Below, in pieces: positions 48,227 to 59,798 of a stretch of 64,000 nt of DNA. Source of the stretch: Urophycis tenuis. Its lineage: Eukaryota; Chordata; Actinopteri; Gadiformes; Phycidae. The DNA lies in the NCBI GenBank assembly GCA_036785325.1, contig JAXIVH010000017.1:4688805-4752804 (forward strand), read 5' to 3'. Below the pieces are notes generated by a model. It was not told the DNA's origin. It saw nothing but the letters and a program-made list of their open reading frames with translations, and made no database searches. A program made the position numbers and the translations under genes. Numbering within the stretch: position 1 is the stretch's first letter; every line of letters starts with the position of its first letter.

Positions 48227-51200
48227 GTGTTTGTGGCCGGCTCTAACACCGACCACCAATTCTGGCTAGCCAACATCCAGGACCCCTGCATTATCGGGCT
48301 GGACCTGTTGACCAATTGGGGGGCGAAGGTGGACGTGCCCAGGGCCACGCTCTACCTGAGCACAGGGGCTGTGATGCTCCACACTAGCAGCGAAGTTGGC
48401 GCGCGACAGACCCCTATATCACCACTAGCCGCCAGGGGGTCCTACACATTGCCAGCAGCCGCCAGATGGTCGCCTACATCACCACCAGCTGCCCGGGGGT
48501 CCGTCTCATTGCCGCCAGATGCCAGGGGGTCCTCCACACCGCCACCAACCGCCCGGGGGTCCTTCTCGTCGCCGCCAGCTGCCCAGGGGTCCTCAACATC
48601 ACCACCGGCTGCCCAGGGGTCATCCACATTGCCAGCTGCCGCCGGAGGGTCATCTGCATCGCCACCAGCTGCCTGGGTCTCCTTCTCGTCACCGCCAGCA
48701 GCCGCCGGAGGGTCCCCTGCATCACCACCAGCCACCGGAGGGTCCTCTACATCACCACGATCAGCTGAGACTAGGCAGGCTGTTAAAGATCTGGTCGAGA
48801 GGGGCTGCGAGGGTTTGGAGACTGACCAGAGGAGCAGGTTGCGGAGACTTGTGGAATCGTTCTCCGACATCTTCGCTGCCAAGGATGAGGACTGCACACG
48901 CACCAACCTGGTGCAGCATGACATCGACACCGGTGACGCCCTCCCTATTCGCCTCCAACACCGTCGTTTGCCCCTTGCTAAGCGGTTGGCTGCAGAACAG
49001 AAGTTCAAGGAGATGGTGGAAGCGGGCGTCATCGAACCTTCCAGTAGCCCCTGGGCAGCCCCAGCTGTCCTAGTACAAAAAAAAGACGGCACCTGGCGAT
49101 TCTGTGTGGACTATCGGCGCCTGAACGATATCACCCTCAAAGACTCGTATCCCCTCCCACGCATCGACGATGCCCTGGACTACATCTCTGGATCCTGCTG
49201 GTTCAGCTCCCTCGACCTCCGGAGTGGCTACTGGCAAGTGGAACTGACACCTGAGGCCCGTCCTAAGACTGCCTTCTCCATTGGCCAGGGGCTATGGCAA
49301 TTCCAGGTAATGCCGTTTGGCTTGTGCAATGCCCCGGCTACCTTTGAACGGCTAATGGAGAGAGTCCTAGTCGACATCCCTCGGAGCCACTGCGTGGTCT
49401 ACCTAGACGACCTCCTCGTCCATGCAGCTGATTTCGAGGGCGCTCTGGCCCACCTCAGGGATGTCTTTGGTAACATCCGGCGGGCGGGCCTGCGCCTTCA
49501 TCCCAAGAAGTGCCACCTGCTCCGGCGAGAGACGGCCTTCCTGGGCCACGTTGTCAGCAGTGAGGGGGTGGCCACAGACGCTGCAAAGGTGGTTGCGGTA
49601 CGAGACTGGCCCATCCCACAGAACATTGTAGAGTTAAGGAGCTTCCTAGGCCTGGCCTCATACTATCGGCGGTTCGTCAAGGACTTTGCTACAGTCGCTG
49701 GGCCGCTGCACCAGCTTACCCAGAAAGGCCGGCAATTTCAGTGGGGAGAGGACTGTGCAACTGCCTTTGCCGCACTCCGGGCTTCACTCAGCAGAGCCCC
49801 AGTGCTGGCCTATCCAGACCATCGTCGACCGTTCTTCGTTGACACCGATGCCAGCAACGTGGGCCTTGGTGCGGTGCTCTCGCAGGAGGGCGAGCACGGG
49901 GAGCAGGTCATCGCGTACTACAGTTGCTCTCTCAGCCGACCGGAGAGGAACTACTGTGTGACGCGCCGGGAGCTGTTAGCCGTCATTCGGGGGCTTCGCC
50001 ACTTTCGCCCCTACCTCTACGGGGGGAAGTTCCTCCTCCGCACAGACCACGCCTCCCTCACCTGGCTCCTTAACTTTAAAGAGCCAGAGGGTCAGCTAGC
50101 CCGGTGGCTCGAGTCCCTGCAAGACTACGACTTTGAGATCCACCACCGGGCTGGGCGTCTCCATACCAACGCTGATGCCTTGTCTCCACGCCCCTGCGAG
50201 GAAGAGGCGTGTCGGTACTGCCAGCGGGTGGAGGACAAGATGGTGACCCCACTGGTGGCGGCCATGAGGACCACCTCAGCAGACGAAAGTAGCCCCCCCT
50301 CACCCGGTGGAGACCATAGCCACCTGTTACCAGATGGCAACAGTCTGGAGACCTTCGATCCCCAGCAGCTCTGCCAAGACCAGAGCGAAGATCCCATCCT
50401 CTCCATGGTCCGGGACTGGGTGGAGGCGGGCCAACGACCAGCGTGGACAGTAGTGTCTGCCTTAGACCCCGAGATCAAGGCCCTCTATGCACAGAGTTCC
50501 AGCCTAAGCATACGAGATGGCCTTCTTTATCGATGCTGGCAGGCTCCGGGGGGCCACCGTGATGTCTTACAGCTCCTTGTTCCTCGAGTGCTGCGGCCCC
50601 GTGTCCTCCAACTCGTCCACGGCTCAGTGGGGGCAGGCCACTTTGGAGTCACCAAGACCCTCCGCCGACTGCGATCCCGGTTCTACTGGCCAGGATGTTG
50701 CGTGGATGTGGAGCTGTTTGTGCATCAGTGTGACTCCTGTACTGCCAAGAAGGGACCAACCCGGCGCTCACATGCCCCTCTGCAGCAGTACCAGGTGGGG
50801 TCCCCCATGGAGCGGGTCGGTGTTGACATCCTGGGCCCCTTCCCCATCTCCGACCGGGGTAACCGGTACGTACTCGTGGCCATGGACTATTCTACCAAGT
50901 GGCCAGAGGCGTACGCGGTCCCCGACCAGACCACCGCCACCACAGCTGAATACCTGGTCAACGAAATGTTCTGCCGCTTTGGTGCACCAGAAGAGTTACA
51001 CAGCGACCAGGGGTGAAACTTTGAGGCCTCCGTGTTCAGTGAGGTGTGCCAGCGGCTGGGGATCAAGAAGACTAGGACCACGCCTCTGCACCCCCAAAGC
51101 GACGGACTTGTGGAGCGGTTTAACCGCACACTGGCCACCCAGCTCGCGATTCTGACCAGCCACAGACAGCGAGACTGGGACCTCCACCTACCCCTGGTCC

Positions 51201-51817
51201 TGTGGGCATACAGGACGGCAGTTCAGGAGTCCACCAAGTGCACTCCTGCTGCACTCATGTTTGGTCATGAACTCAGTACCCCAGTTGACCTGGTGTTCGG
51301 CCCGCCACCTGAGCCAGAAGTCCAAGGGGAACCTGGCCTGAGCTACTTCCACCACCTCTGCCGCCGGCTGCAGGAGGTACACAGATTAACCCGGCAAGCC
51401 TTAACAGACGCGGGGTCCCGGCAGAAACGGGCCTACGACGCCCGTTGTCGGGGGACGGGCTTTGCGTCCGGGACACTGGTTTGGGTCCACTGCCCTGAGA
51501 GGAGGAAGGGACTCTCCCCCAAGCTACCGAGTCAGTGGGTCGGTCCCTGTACCGTGCTTGAGCGACTGTCGGATGTGGTATACAGGGTGCAATTAGTGAA
51601 GCGGAAGCGGGTGGTGGCTCTCCATCGTGACCGACTTGCTCCTTACCGACCCTTGGCTCCCACCGAAGAAGCATTGGGGGCGGGGGACCAGCTCCAAGCA
51701 AACCCCCGTACCACTATTGCTGTGGGAGAGGCCCCAGGGCATCCCCAACGACAGCACCGGCTTCCCCAACACCTCCAGGGCTTCGTATTGGACTCAGGGG
51801 TTGCTCAGGACAGCTAA
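48227..51817 (+). pseudogene. Gypsy-C pol (RT, RNase H, integrase), one stop
   Basis: One frame broken only by TGA at 51014-51016. After the protease C-terminus (DPCIIGLDLLTNWG) comes a long repeated linker (48397-48760). RT shows DGTWRFCVDYRRLN, FSSLDLRSGYWQV, MPFGLCNAPATF and VVYLDDLLVHA (about residue 390). RNase H shows FVDTDASNVGLGAVL. Integrase shows a zinc finger (HGSVGAGHFG, CDSCTA), D in GVDILGPFP, D in LHSDQG, then the stop, then E in GLVERFNR. The stop stands where relatives have arginine (QGRNFE), consistent with CGA to TGA. The C-terminal domain has the KGLSPKL and RDRLAPY blocks. Confidence 0.92.
48397..48760 (+). repeat. Coding minisatellite in Gypsy-C pol
   Basis: About ten in-frame units near 36 bp encode variants of SPPAARGSSTSP between protease and RT. 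Units differ by point changes but keep the frame. Confidence 0.88.
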
Positions 51818-51833
51818 CCTCTTGGGGGGGCAG

Positions 51834-52078
51834 TGTAGCGTCCCAGGGGTGGCAGGACTACAACTCCCAGGTTCCCCGGGGAGGGGAGAATTGTGGGTAA
51901 TGGAAGGCAGTTATTTTTGAATTTGTTGTCTTGTTTTTGCCGTTTGGTTTTTGCTATACCGTTCTGAGCAGACGTTCCTGTAGTGAGTGTGTTTCTTTGT
52001 TGTCACGTCAATACATCTACCGGTTCGGGAACGACAAATCTCTCCTCGCCTGTTTTGTCTCACCCGCCGCTCGCTACA
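51834..52078 (+). repeat. Gypsy-C right LTR
   Basis: 245 bp, TGTAGCG to CGCTACA, preceded by a CTTGGGGGGG purine tract. Confidence 0.88.
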
Positions 52079-52079
52079 A

Positions 52080-52520
52080 TGTTTTTTTTTATTTTTTTTT
52101 ACATAAAATGAATCGGTATTTTAATTATTTAATGACACATTTAATTATTTAATTCCAATTTCAATTAATTAATAACACATTTAAGAATTATTTAATGGTG
52201 TATTTATTTATTTAATTTTGGCACTTTTAGTCTCCCCCCCCCCCCCCCCCCCCACATAGAACCGAACACAGTATAGCATAAAATGTAACATTAACAAACT
52301 TTGTGCCTCTTATTAGCCAGGTGCTAGTCCGTTTACTTTGTTTACATTATTTTGGCACACTTTTAGGTCTGAAGATACAGCCGTAGTCTTGCAGACGCAC
52401 TTCTTCAAACGGTAAAATCCGCAGCAACGTAGGCCTACGTGTAAGGTCTCGGCGAGACGCCTTCAAAATAAAAGCGCTTATCATAACGTCTGGTTAATAT
52501 ATACAAAACAGTAACCTGAC
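52080..52520 (+). repeat. Duplicated block, copy 2
   Basis: 52188-52520 corresponds to 20640-20983 including the poly-C run and the 8 bases AACCTGAC before the hAT element. 52080-52232 also matches 9990-9897 inverted. Confidence 0.85.
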
Positions 52521-52820
52521 CAGTGGCGGCTGGCCCATAGAGGGCGATAGGGCACCGCCTCCCCTTGACCCACAATAAATAAATAAATTAAAAATAAAAT
52601 AAAACTAATAACAATAAATGATACAAATTGTTAATATTTGTGTGTTTGAAATATGACTGTACCCAGTAATATGTGCAAAATATGATAGAAAATCATCTGT
52701 GCAAGATGTATGCTTTTCCAACACGTCCCGTGTCCCATGCTTCAACAGCTCTGGGGCGATGGAGAAATCGCCCCAAGGAGGCGGGTCTGTGTAACTGTTT
52801 AGCAAATTACTAATTTAAGA
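52521..52820. mobile_element. hAT element, second copy, left part
   Basis: Matches 20984-21276 from the CAGTGGCGGCTGG terminus. After 52820 the copies part; the right terminus was not found. Confidence 0.85.
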
Positions 52821-53555
52821 TCATTTGGTGGAGCAGGGACTGGTGCTTTAGGGTCTGAGCTAGCTTCTGATGCTTGCTGTGCAGACGTGGTCGCGTGAAT
52901 AGTGGCCGAGGCTGCCTGGTCTTCTCCTGTGTCTTGTTGTGGACATTTTGCTCAGCTACTGGTGAAGAATGAAATAGACTTCTGCCGGCCGACAGGGTTT
53001 TATTTTCCTTGCAAAGAAAAGGTCAATCAACGTGCGAGCGGTGAAAATGAAGAAAGACCCCGAGCATGGGGATACCTAAACATTTATACCTGAGGAACAC
53101 CCCCATGGAACACCCCCTAGAATATGCATTCACACCCTTTGTCTGCTGCAGGAGCCGGCCCCCTGTGGATGTGCTTTACACCTAGGGTGTCCTGCATTTC
53201 CTGCATATCCTCCATATCCTGACTTTGCATTTAGGTGCAAAGTTAAGTCTAGACATCACACAAAACAATTTGATTAGGAAGGGGAAATGTTGGGCATCTC
53301 AATGGTCAAAAATATTAAATTGAGGAAGGGGAAAAGGTTGGGCGTCTCAATGTTTAAGACAAATAGATTGAATTTGCCATTACAGTCTGTACTTGACAAC
53401 GGTGGCTGTACCGGACCTGTGCTGGTTGAAGGTGGCTCACCTGTGCCTGTCTTTTCTTGTTCTGTCCCTCCACTGGCTGACTGACTGGACTCTGTGCTGC
53501 TTGTTAGGAACTTGAGCATAGCACCTGTAAAATATAGATCAGGCTACTATTAATT
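52821..53555 (-). other. Possible hAT interior with transposase N-terminal relics
   Basis: On the minus strand 53519-53350 encodes a serine/threonine-rich start (MLKFLTSSTESSQS, GTGEPPSTSTGPVQPP) and 52960-52825 a similar low-complexity stretch. hAT transposases often begin this way, and the segment follows a hAT terminus, but no catalytic or BED-finger motif is visible. Confidence 0.3.
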
Positions 53556-53752
53556 CAGTTCCATCAAATTGACTGCACTTGTTTTACCTTCATATACTTA
53601 AAATGTAGGTGATTTAGATTATTATTTAGCCTATTTAGCACCATTGTCAATATTTCACAAGTTTTATTTATTCACTATTATATCTGCATCTATATGTGCC
53701 TGTGGGCTATCCAAGCAAACAAAATTCAATCTTAGTATATATTTATCCATTA
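53556..53752 (+). repeat. 197-bp dispersed repeat, copy 2
   Basis: Same orientation as 34114-34310 with one visible difference. From here to 54139 only non-coding AT-rich DNA is seen. Confidence 0.85.
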
Positions 53753-54139
53753 GCTTCTACAGTCAGCTGATTAGCCAAAGTCCACAGCTGATAGGCTGAC
53801 AATCAGCTGTGCAGTTCAACAGCAAATGGGTCAGCATATATAGTCACAGCTGACTCTTCCACAGAAAGTTAAAAGCCACTTATAGTTCAAAGATATAATT
53901 AAAAGATATAACAGGTTACACTCAGAAAAATAAAGTGAGCATGATTTTTGAAAAAGAAAATAAACAACAAAAAAGGATGGAAAGCACAAGATATTGCATA
54001 TTAAAACACCCAGTGATTTACCTATCACCTTGATAGGCTACTATTTACAACCCTTAGTTCAGTGGAACAGTTTTTATGGGCACCTGCGTCCATGACAAAC
54101 AGTTCCCACAAGATGGGGGCATGGGGGTAATGACAATAA

Positions 54140-54872
54140 TTACAAGAATGGCTTGATATCACACTCTTCGTTAAGACCATTTGGAGACATTGTGTTCAGA
54201 AAGTAGATCCAAAACGTCTCACGTTGGAGTATTCTTTTTCCTCTGTCACCGCCTCTAGGTGACCTATCCACACGTTCCACGCCTATATATCTGAGCGCAC
54301 TGACGCTGTGACCGGCACTTTCGAAGTGGGCGGCTACAGGGCTTTTTTCATCGCCGGTCCTGATTGTGCTTCGGTGTTCACTGATACGTGTGCGCAGTTC
54401 CCGTGTTGTTTTGCCCACATATGCCAAGCCACAGGGGCAGCGTATTAAATATACAACATGGGTGGTGCTGCAGGTAATTGCACCTCGGATCGGCAAAGAC
54501 TTGCCTGTATGTGGATGGCTGAAACGTTTACATTTATGTGTGAAAGAACACTGGGCGCAGCCTCCACATTTGTAATTGCCATATAGGCTGAGAAGGGGTT
54601 TCGTAGGCGGGGGACGAGTGTCGCTACGAACTAGGCAGTCCTTCAAATTGGGGGCCCTTTAAAAACAAATTGGGGCGCGGTGGTGAATACATTTTTCAGT
54701 CTTGGGTCGGTCTGATCAATGTGCCAATGTTTGTGTATCACCTTTTTGAACTCATGCGCAAGTGGGGAATATCTGACGCAGCACCTAGTGGATGGTTTTG
54801 TATTGCCACTGGTGCGTTGTTTGGGCTTGAGGCATTCTTCTTGCGTTGCATGATCAAATCTTGTCATGGCCC
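54140..54872 (-). pseudogene. Penelope-like element, GIY-YIG endonuclease region
   Basis: The minus strand encodes HEFKKVIHKHWHIDQTDPRL and CVRYSPLA of the Penelope linker. After a frame break near 54650, KDCLVRS and a cysteine cluster (CGGCAQC, HKC) lead to the GIY-YIG nuclease with VVYLIRCPCGLAYVGKT, R in TRELRTRISEH and E in QRETFWIYFLNT. RT is absent, so the copy is 5' truncated at the border with block B. It ends with KPFL and a stop at 54140. Confidence 0.88.
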
Positions 54873-56244
54873 AGGTCCCTGCCTGGGTCATCTGTACCTT
54901 CGGAGTTGTTCTTACCCTATAAAAGGCGCCTGCCAACAATACTTGGGGCGCATTTCTGAGAAAGCTGTATCAAGTGTATTGCTCTCTGTTGAACTGTGCC
55001 TGTTAACTTGTCGACAACTTAATAATATAAAATATATATATTCACACTGCCCTCATAGTATCCGGCTGCGTCCGTCAAGACGGAGGCGTAACTTAGAGGA
55101 GGCGTGTCTTGTAGTTTCCGAAATGTCTTCAATAAAAATGAAATGTCTTCAATAAAATTATTTGATTTATTCATCTGCTGTCTTTTTGTTAAAGGTATGA
55201 AGGGATGAAGTCGGCTAAACTGAAATTGAAAAGTAATCCTCAGTGTAGGCTGTAGGCTACTCATGCAAATGTGCCCACAGCCGCTTTGTGGTATTTTTAA
55301 GTACCGTCGTTGTGTATCAGACTTACAATGAGCAACATTAGGAAGAACCAAAACATGATCACATTCTAAGCACTCCAACGCATCTAACGCGGACCTCCAC
55401 GCCTGTTGGCACATCACTTCCCCCGTGGCCACCCCTGGGACCCCTTTTAGGAAACATTCACGTCATTATGATTTTAAGGGCCTCATTTACTAACAGAATT
55501 GCGTCCATTTCTAGCGTAATTTGCGGGTAAAATAGGCGCAAAAACATGGAACCGTATTTACGAACGTGGCGCAACGGGGTAAATGCGCAAATTGCCTGCC
55601 TCTGAAGAGGCCATAGGCAAGTTGCGCATCCCGCCTCATATATATGCATAAATGGGAGTGTATCAGGGAAAGTGGGAGTGAATCGCAAAGAGCTGGGAGG
55701 TAACGCGTTAAGTGCGCCTTATTATGTATTGCGTGGTATTTACTAAGATTGCCTGAGAAGTGCGCGACTCGAATTGGAGCGCAAATCTCCGCCTCATAAA
55801 AGCAGGTGTAAACCAGGGAGCGGGTTTTGCTTGAGCCTGTAAACAAGGACATGGCAGCTGTTGTAAGAGCAAGAAGAAGACACCGACAAAGGCACCGCGC
55901 CGATCAGCGACCAGGAAGTGGTCGCTGATCGGCGCGGAACTTTTGTTTTCTTTTTCTTGGATCGTCCATGGTTACGCAAACACGCAGACCCATCCTTCCT
56001 TCTTTTAACGGTGCGCTAATTACACTAGGGCGGAGTATGGCGCTGATTGCCTGATGAAGTACGGGTTTGATAAATACAACGTAAAGTGCGGTGACGAATG
56101 CTGCGCAAATAACGGCTCGGCGCTGGCGCAGATTACGCTGCGGTCGCAAATGTTAGTAAATGAGGCCCTAAATGTTTAATCTCAACATTCTTTCAAATCT
56201 CCATTTCACAAACACTTTTTGTTTTTCCTAGGTGGGGACCATAC
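54873..56244 (+). repeat. Duplicated block B
   Basis: Collinear with block A (35872-36762). It lacks A's LINE tail at 54912/54913 and carries a Harbinger MITE and about 60 extra bases (55378-55437). It ends at the Gypsy-D LTR. Confidence 0.85.
55478..56168. mobile_element. PIF/Harbinger non-autonomous element
   Basis: Inverted ends GGGCCTCATTTACTAAC and GTTAGTAAATGAGGCCC flanked by TAA (55475-55477, 56169-56171). Block A shows the empty site with a single TAA at 36675-36677. A centre hairpin has 19-bp perfect arms (55895-55913, 55919-55937) and a 5-base loop. A short MAAVVRARRRHRQR frame at 55850 may be a transposase N-terminus left by internal deletion. Confidence 0.94.
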
Positions 56245-56438
56245 TGTTATATACCTTAAAACTGTAAAGTATACGCTACACACAGAGAGGTGTGACTGTA
56301 ACCATTCAACCGTTTATTTCCCTGAACTCCAATCCCCAGCATGCCCTGCATGAATGTTCTTAATGACGTCATCATCAGGTAGCGACATGAAACATAAACC
56401 ACGACACCTCAGCACAGGCAGCTAGGGCAGACATAACA
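56245..56438 (-). repeat. Gypsy-D 3' LTR
   Basis: 194 bp with ends TGTTAT and ATAACA. Directly beyond it (56439-56458) the minus strand has the GGGGAGGGGGGAAAA polypurine tract. Confidence 0.88.
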
Positions 56439-56793
56439 TTTTCCCCCCTCCCCAGGGGAGGCCCAGGAACATCATTCATACTATGTTGGAATGGGAAAGT
56501 ACAGTTTTTTTTTTTTTTTTAGGGCAGCGATCCGCCTACACCCTTTACAACACAACATTCAGACAAGGTCCAGGTTCCGTCTCAGACCCGTGGGTACGTC
56601 CAGTTAGGTCCGGGTCGTGTGTTAGTCTGGATTTTCCCCCTCCCCATCCCGTGGCTGTAAAACACACAACTGCAAAACACAGCAGTAATGATTTCACTGC
56701 AACTGGGTTTTAAACACCTAATAATTACGAAATGTGAATGACAATAAAGTTTAACATGACCATTAGAACAACAATAATAGGATTGGTATCACG

Positions 56794-57840
56794 TCAGAGC
56801 ACATAGTCCCTGAGATGGCCCGGATGGGCCCTTGCACGGGCCGGTCGCCTGGCTGGGTCATCGGGCACCGCGGGACCCAGGTCAGAGACCCGGCTGGCCT
56901 CCAGGTCCACTGCAGTAGGGGGCGGGACCTTGCGAAGGCGGCGGGCATGCCACCTTGTGCCATCCGCCAGACGGAAAGTGGCGGGACCCAGCTGCTCGGT
57001 CACTTGCAGTGGGGCAGACCAGAATGACTTGAGCTTGTGGCCCCGGGTAGGCCTGCGGATCCTCACCCAGTCCAGTGAAGTAAGTGTGGGGTTTTTTACC
57101 CTGTGAGAGCGGTCGAAGAACTGTTTCACTTTGCGTTGGTGAGTGGAGACCCGGTCGTGCAGCTGCTCTGGTGTCTGGTGTGGCGAACCGAGCAGGGCGC
57201 TCGGAGGTGGGCCGATGGGGACCCGCAGATGATCCAAAGGCAAAGACAGGTCCCGTCCCAGCATGAGAGACGCAGGCGAACTACCTGTGGTGGAGTGCTG
57301 GGTTGCTCGGTAGTGCAGCAAGGTTCTCCGGAGTGCCACCGGAAACTGGAATCCTTCTGCCACGTGAGCTCTGATGCCGTTTTTCAGTGACTGGTTCAGG
57401 CGCTCCACTCCCCCGTTGGCCTGCGGGTTGTAGAAGGTGATGCGGATGTGTTTGATGCCGCGGTCACTGAGAAAGGTGGTGAAGTCGGAGGAGATGAATT
57501 GAGGGCCGTTGTCTGTGGTTATTGCTGACGGCAGGCCCCAGCGTGTGAACAGAGACTCCAAGAAGTCAATGACGGCGGACGTGGTGACCGACCCCGCTGA
57601 GACTGCCTCCGGCCACTTTGAGTGGAGGTCGTAGGCCACGATGAGGAAGTGTTGGTGATGTGGCACGCCATGGAGTTCAGCACAGATATCCAGCTGGACA
57701 TGCTCCCAGGGCGTGGCTGGCCACTGCAGTGGCTGGAGGGGAGGAGCCGGTGGGGGGCCCGTCTTGCCGCTCACCAGGCATGCGGTGCAGTCCCGCACCA
57801 TAGCCTCGACGTCATCATCTAGGCCAGGCCACCAGACCAC
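56794..57840 (-). pseudogene. Gypsy-D integrase
   Basis: An open frame of 348 codons: WWPGLDDDVEAMVRDC and TACLVSGK of the zinc finger, D in VQLDICAELHG, D in TTDNGPQF, E in GGVERLNQ and a C-terminal domain with VKNPTLTSLDWVRIRR. A stop at 57842-57844 separates it from the upstream frame. The catalytic D-D-E residues are present. Confidence 0.88.
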
Positions 57841-57843
57841 CTC

Positions 57844-58560
57844 TCACCACCACTGTTTCACCTTGACGATGCCCAGGTGACCCTCATGGGCCATGGCCAG
57901 CACTCGGGCCCTGAAGCCAGTGGGGATGAAGGTGCGGTGGCCCCGTGCCACACAGTGGTCGCTCCAGCAGAAAAGCTCGTCCTTCACCCGGTGAAAAGGG
58001 GACAGCTCGTCGGGGAGGCTGGAGGCTGGGGGCCACCCGGAGTGGATGAAGGGGCGAAGCTGCGCCAAAACTGGGTCCTGCTCAGAGGCCTGCTGGAGCT
58101 CCTGTAGTGACACTGAAGATTCCAGAGGGGAGTGGAGGAGCTGCACGAGATCGCAGTCCATGTCGTCTGAAACGTGGTACACAGCTGAGGGATGCGCAGC
58201 TGAGGGCTGAGTGGATCGTGACAGGAGGTCAGCAACCACATTCTCCCGGCCTGGCGTGTACTGTAGAGTGAAGTTGTACTGGTGAAGCCTCTCATACCAG
58301 CGGTGGATGCGCAGAGGTCTGTGGCCTGATCCAGATGTCGCGAGCAGGGCCGTGAGGGCTTGGTGGTCAGTACGCAGCGTGAAGGAAAGGCCATACACGT
58401 AGATGTTCCAGCGCTCACACGCCCAGACGCAGGCCAGGGCCTCTCTCTCCCCCACGGAGTACTTCTGCTCAGCTGAATTGAGGGCCCGTGAGGCGAAGGC
58501 GATGGGCCGCTCCACTCCGTCGTGGATCTGGGACAACACAGCCCACCAGGTTAATCCTTG
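57844..58560 (-). pseudogene. Gypsy-D partial RNase H and integrase start
   Basis: Begins inside RNase H (AVLSQIHDGVERPIAFAS, FTLRTDHQALTAL) and reaches the integrase zinc-finger region (MAHEGHLGIVKVK). The first catalytic aspartate of RNase H and the whole RT are lost at the junction near 58560. Confidence 0.83.
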
Positions 58561-59633
58561 AGTTACCGTATCCGTGTAACATTGCAGATGGCGCCTGTAG
58601 CTGTATGTGAGGCAGAAACCGCTGCACTGTGGGCAAGTTGAGCAGGGACACAGCTGCTCCAGTATCCAGCAGCAATGGCACACAGACACCGTCCAATTCC
58701 ACTGAACATGTCTTGAATGGCACACGGGCAGAGCCAACTGACTGTATGGGGACGGGGCCTGAGCTGACCGAGTGTATGGCAGTAGGACCTGCAGCAGAAG
58801 ATCCAGGTCGGGGGCCCGGTCGAGGGGAGCTTCGCGGTCCGGTCGTGGCTGGTGCAGAGCGGCAGACTCGGGTGGTGGTTGCTCTTCCCACACCGTTGGC
58901 ACACTTGCCCTCTGGCCGGGCACGCTGACGCCCTGCTGGAGTGCGAAGAGGAGCCACAATCACCACAGCTGCGGCGTGGCTGGTTCCGCGAGCGGGCAGT
59001 GAAGTGTATCCCCGACGCATCCGCATCCGAGGGCGTGGGGCTTGGCAAGCGTTCCGGCTCCTCTATGTGCTGAGTCAACGCGGGCTGCGCAGAAGCGCGG
59101 AAAGAGAGTTTCGTGGCCAGCTCGGTGGCCACCTCAATTTGCAGCGCTATTTCTAAGGCTTTTACTAAAGTCAAATCGTCTGCTGACATAATTAACTTCT
59201 CCCTTATTTTAGGATGGGCAGCGGGTTCTGCGAGCTGGTCTCGTATCATTTCATCCTCCATGTAACCGAACTTGCACAGGGAGGCTAAGCCGCGGAGGTC
59301 GGCTACATAGTGTTGAATTGACTCACCAGCATTTTGCTTGCGCTGACGAAAAACGATCCGACGAAAGATTACAGTCTGGGGAGCGGCAAAGTGTGCTTCC
59401 AGCAACTTCGTGGCGTCTTTGTACTTTTTCGCCTGGCCCAACGTCCAAAATATCCGCTGCCCCTCCGTGCCCAAGCAGTGGATGAGAAGAGCCCGCCTCC
59501 TAACATCGCTAGCCTCATGCAGTCCCAGGGCATCAATATAATTGTCAAACGATTCGAGCCAACGAACCCAAGGCACCGGGGGCTCGCCAGGCAGTGATAA
59601 AAATTGTGGAGGTGGTGGTAGATTAAGCTCCAT
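58561..59633 (-). pseudogene. Gypsy-D gag and protease
   Basis: From the ATG at 59633-59631 the frame encodes capsid-like sequence (WLESFDNYIDALGL, QHYVADLRGLASLC), a DLTLVKALEIALQIE segment and a cysteine cluster (CPARGQVCQRCGKSNHH). After a frameshift near 58900 the protease shows LLLDTGAAVSLLN and ends at MLHGYGNS at the deletion junction. Confidence 0.83.
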
Positions 59634-59644
59634 CCTCGTCGCCA
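59627..59644 (-). other. Gypsy-D primer-binding site
   Basis: TGGCGACGAGGATGGAGC begins one base inside the LTR. The tRNA was not identified with certainty. Confidence 0.6.
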
Positions 59645-59645
59645 A

Positions 59646-59798
59646 TGTTATATACCTTAAAACTGTAAAGTATACGCTACACACAGAGAGGTGCGACTGT
59701 AACCATTCAACCGTTTATTTCCCTGAACTCCAATCCCCAGCATGCCCTGCATGAATGTTCTTAATGACGTCATCATCAGGTAGCGACATGAAACATAA
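59646..59798 (-). repeat. Gypsy-D 5' LTR, truncated
   Basis: Matches 56245-56397; the outer 41 bases are missing and DIRS-like sequence begins there. Confidence 0.88.

Larger units (their letters stand above)
45632..52078 (+). mobile_element. Ty3/gypsy LTR retrotransposon (Gypsy-C)
   Basis: Plus-strand element with a truncated left LTR (45632-45802), a perfect tRNA-Leu primer site, a gag start, protease, RT, RNase H, integrase and a right LTR at 51834-52078. Most of gag has been replaced by a reverse-oriented LTR (46099-46818 and adjacent sequence). A Harbinger MITE splits the protease region. The LTRs differ at about 8 of 171 comparable bases. Confidence 0.9.
56245..59798 (-). mobile_element. 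Ty3/gypsy element without RT (Gypsy-D)
   Basis: Minus-strand element with 3' LTR 56245-56438, purine tract, integrase, partial RNase H, protease, gag, primer site and a truncated 5' LTR (59646-59798). The LTRs differ at one of about 153 comparable bases. The RT and the start of RNase H are missing at about 58560. Confidence 0.9.

Noticed and set aside
48397..48760. Regular repeats that could suggest a CRISPR array
   Set aside because: Units are contiguous, coding and without spacers, in a eukaryotic gypsy polyprotein.
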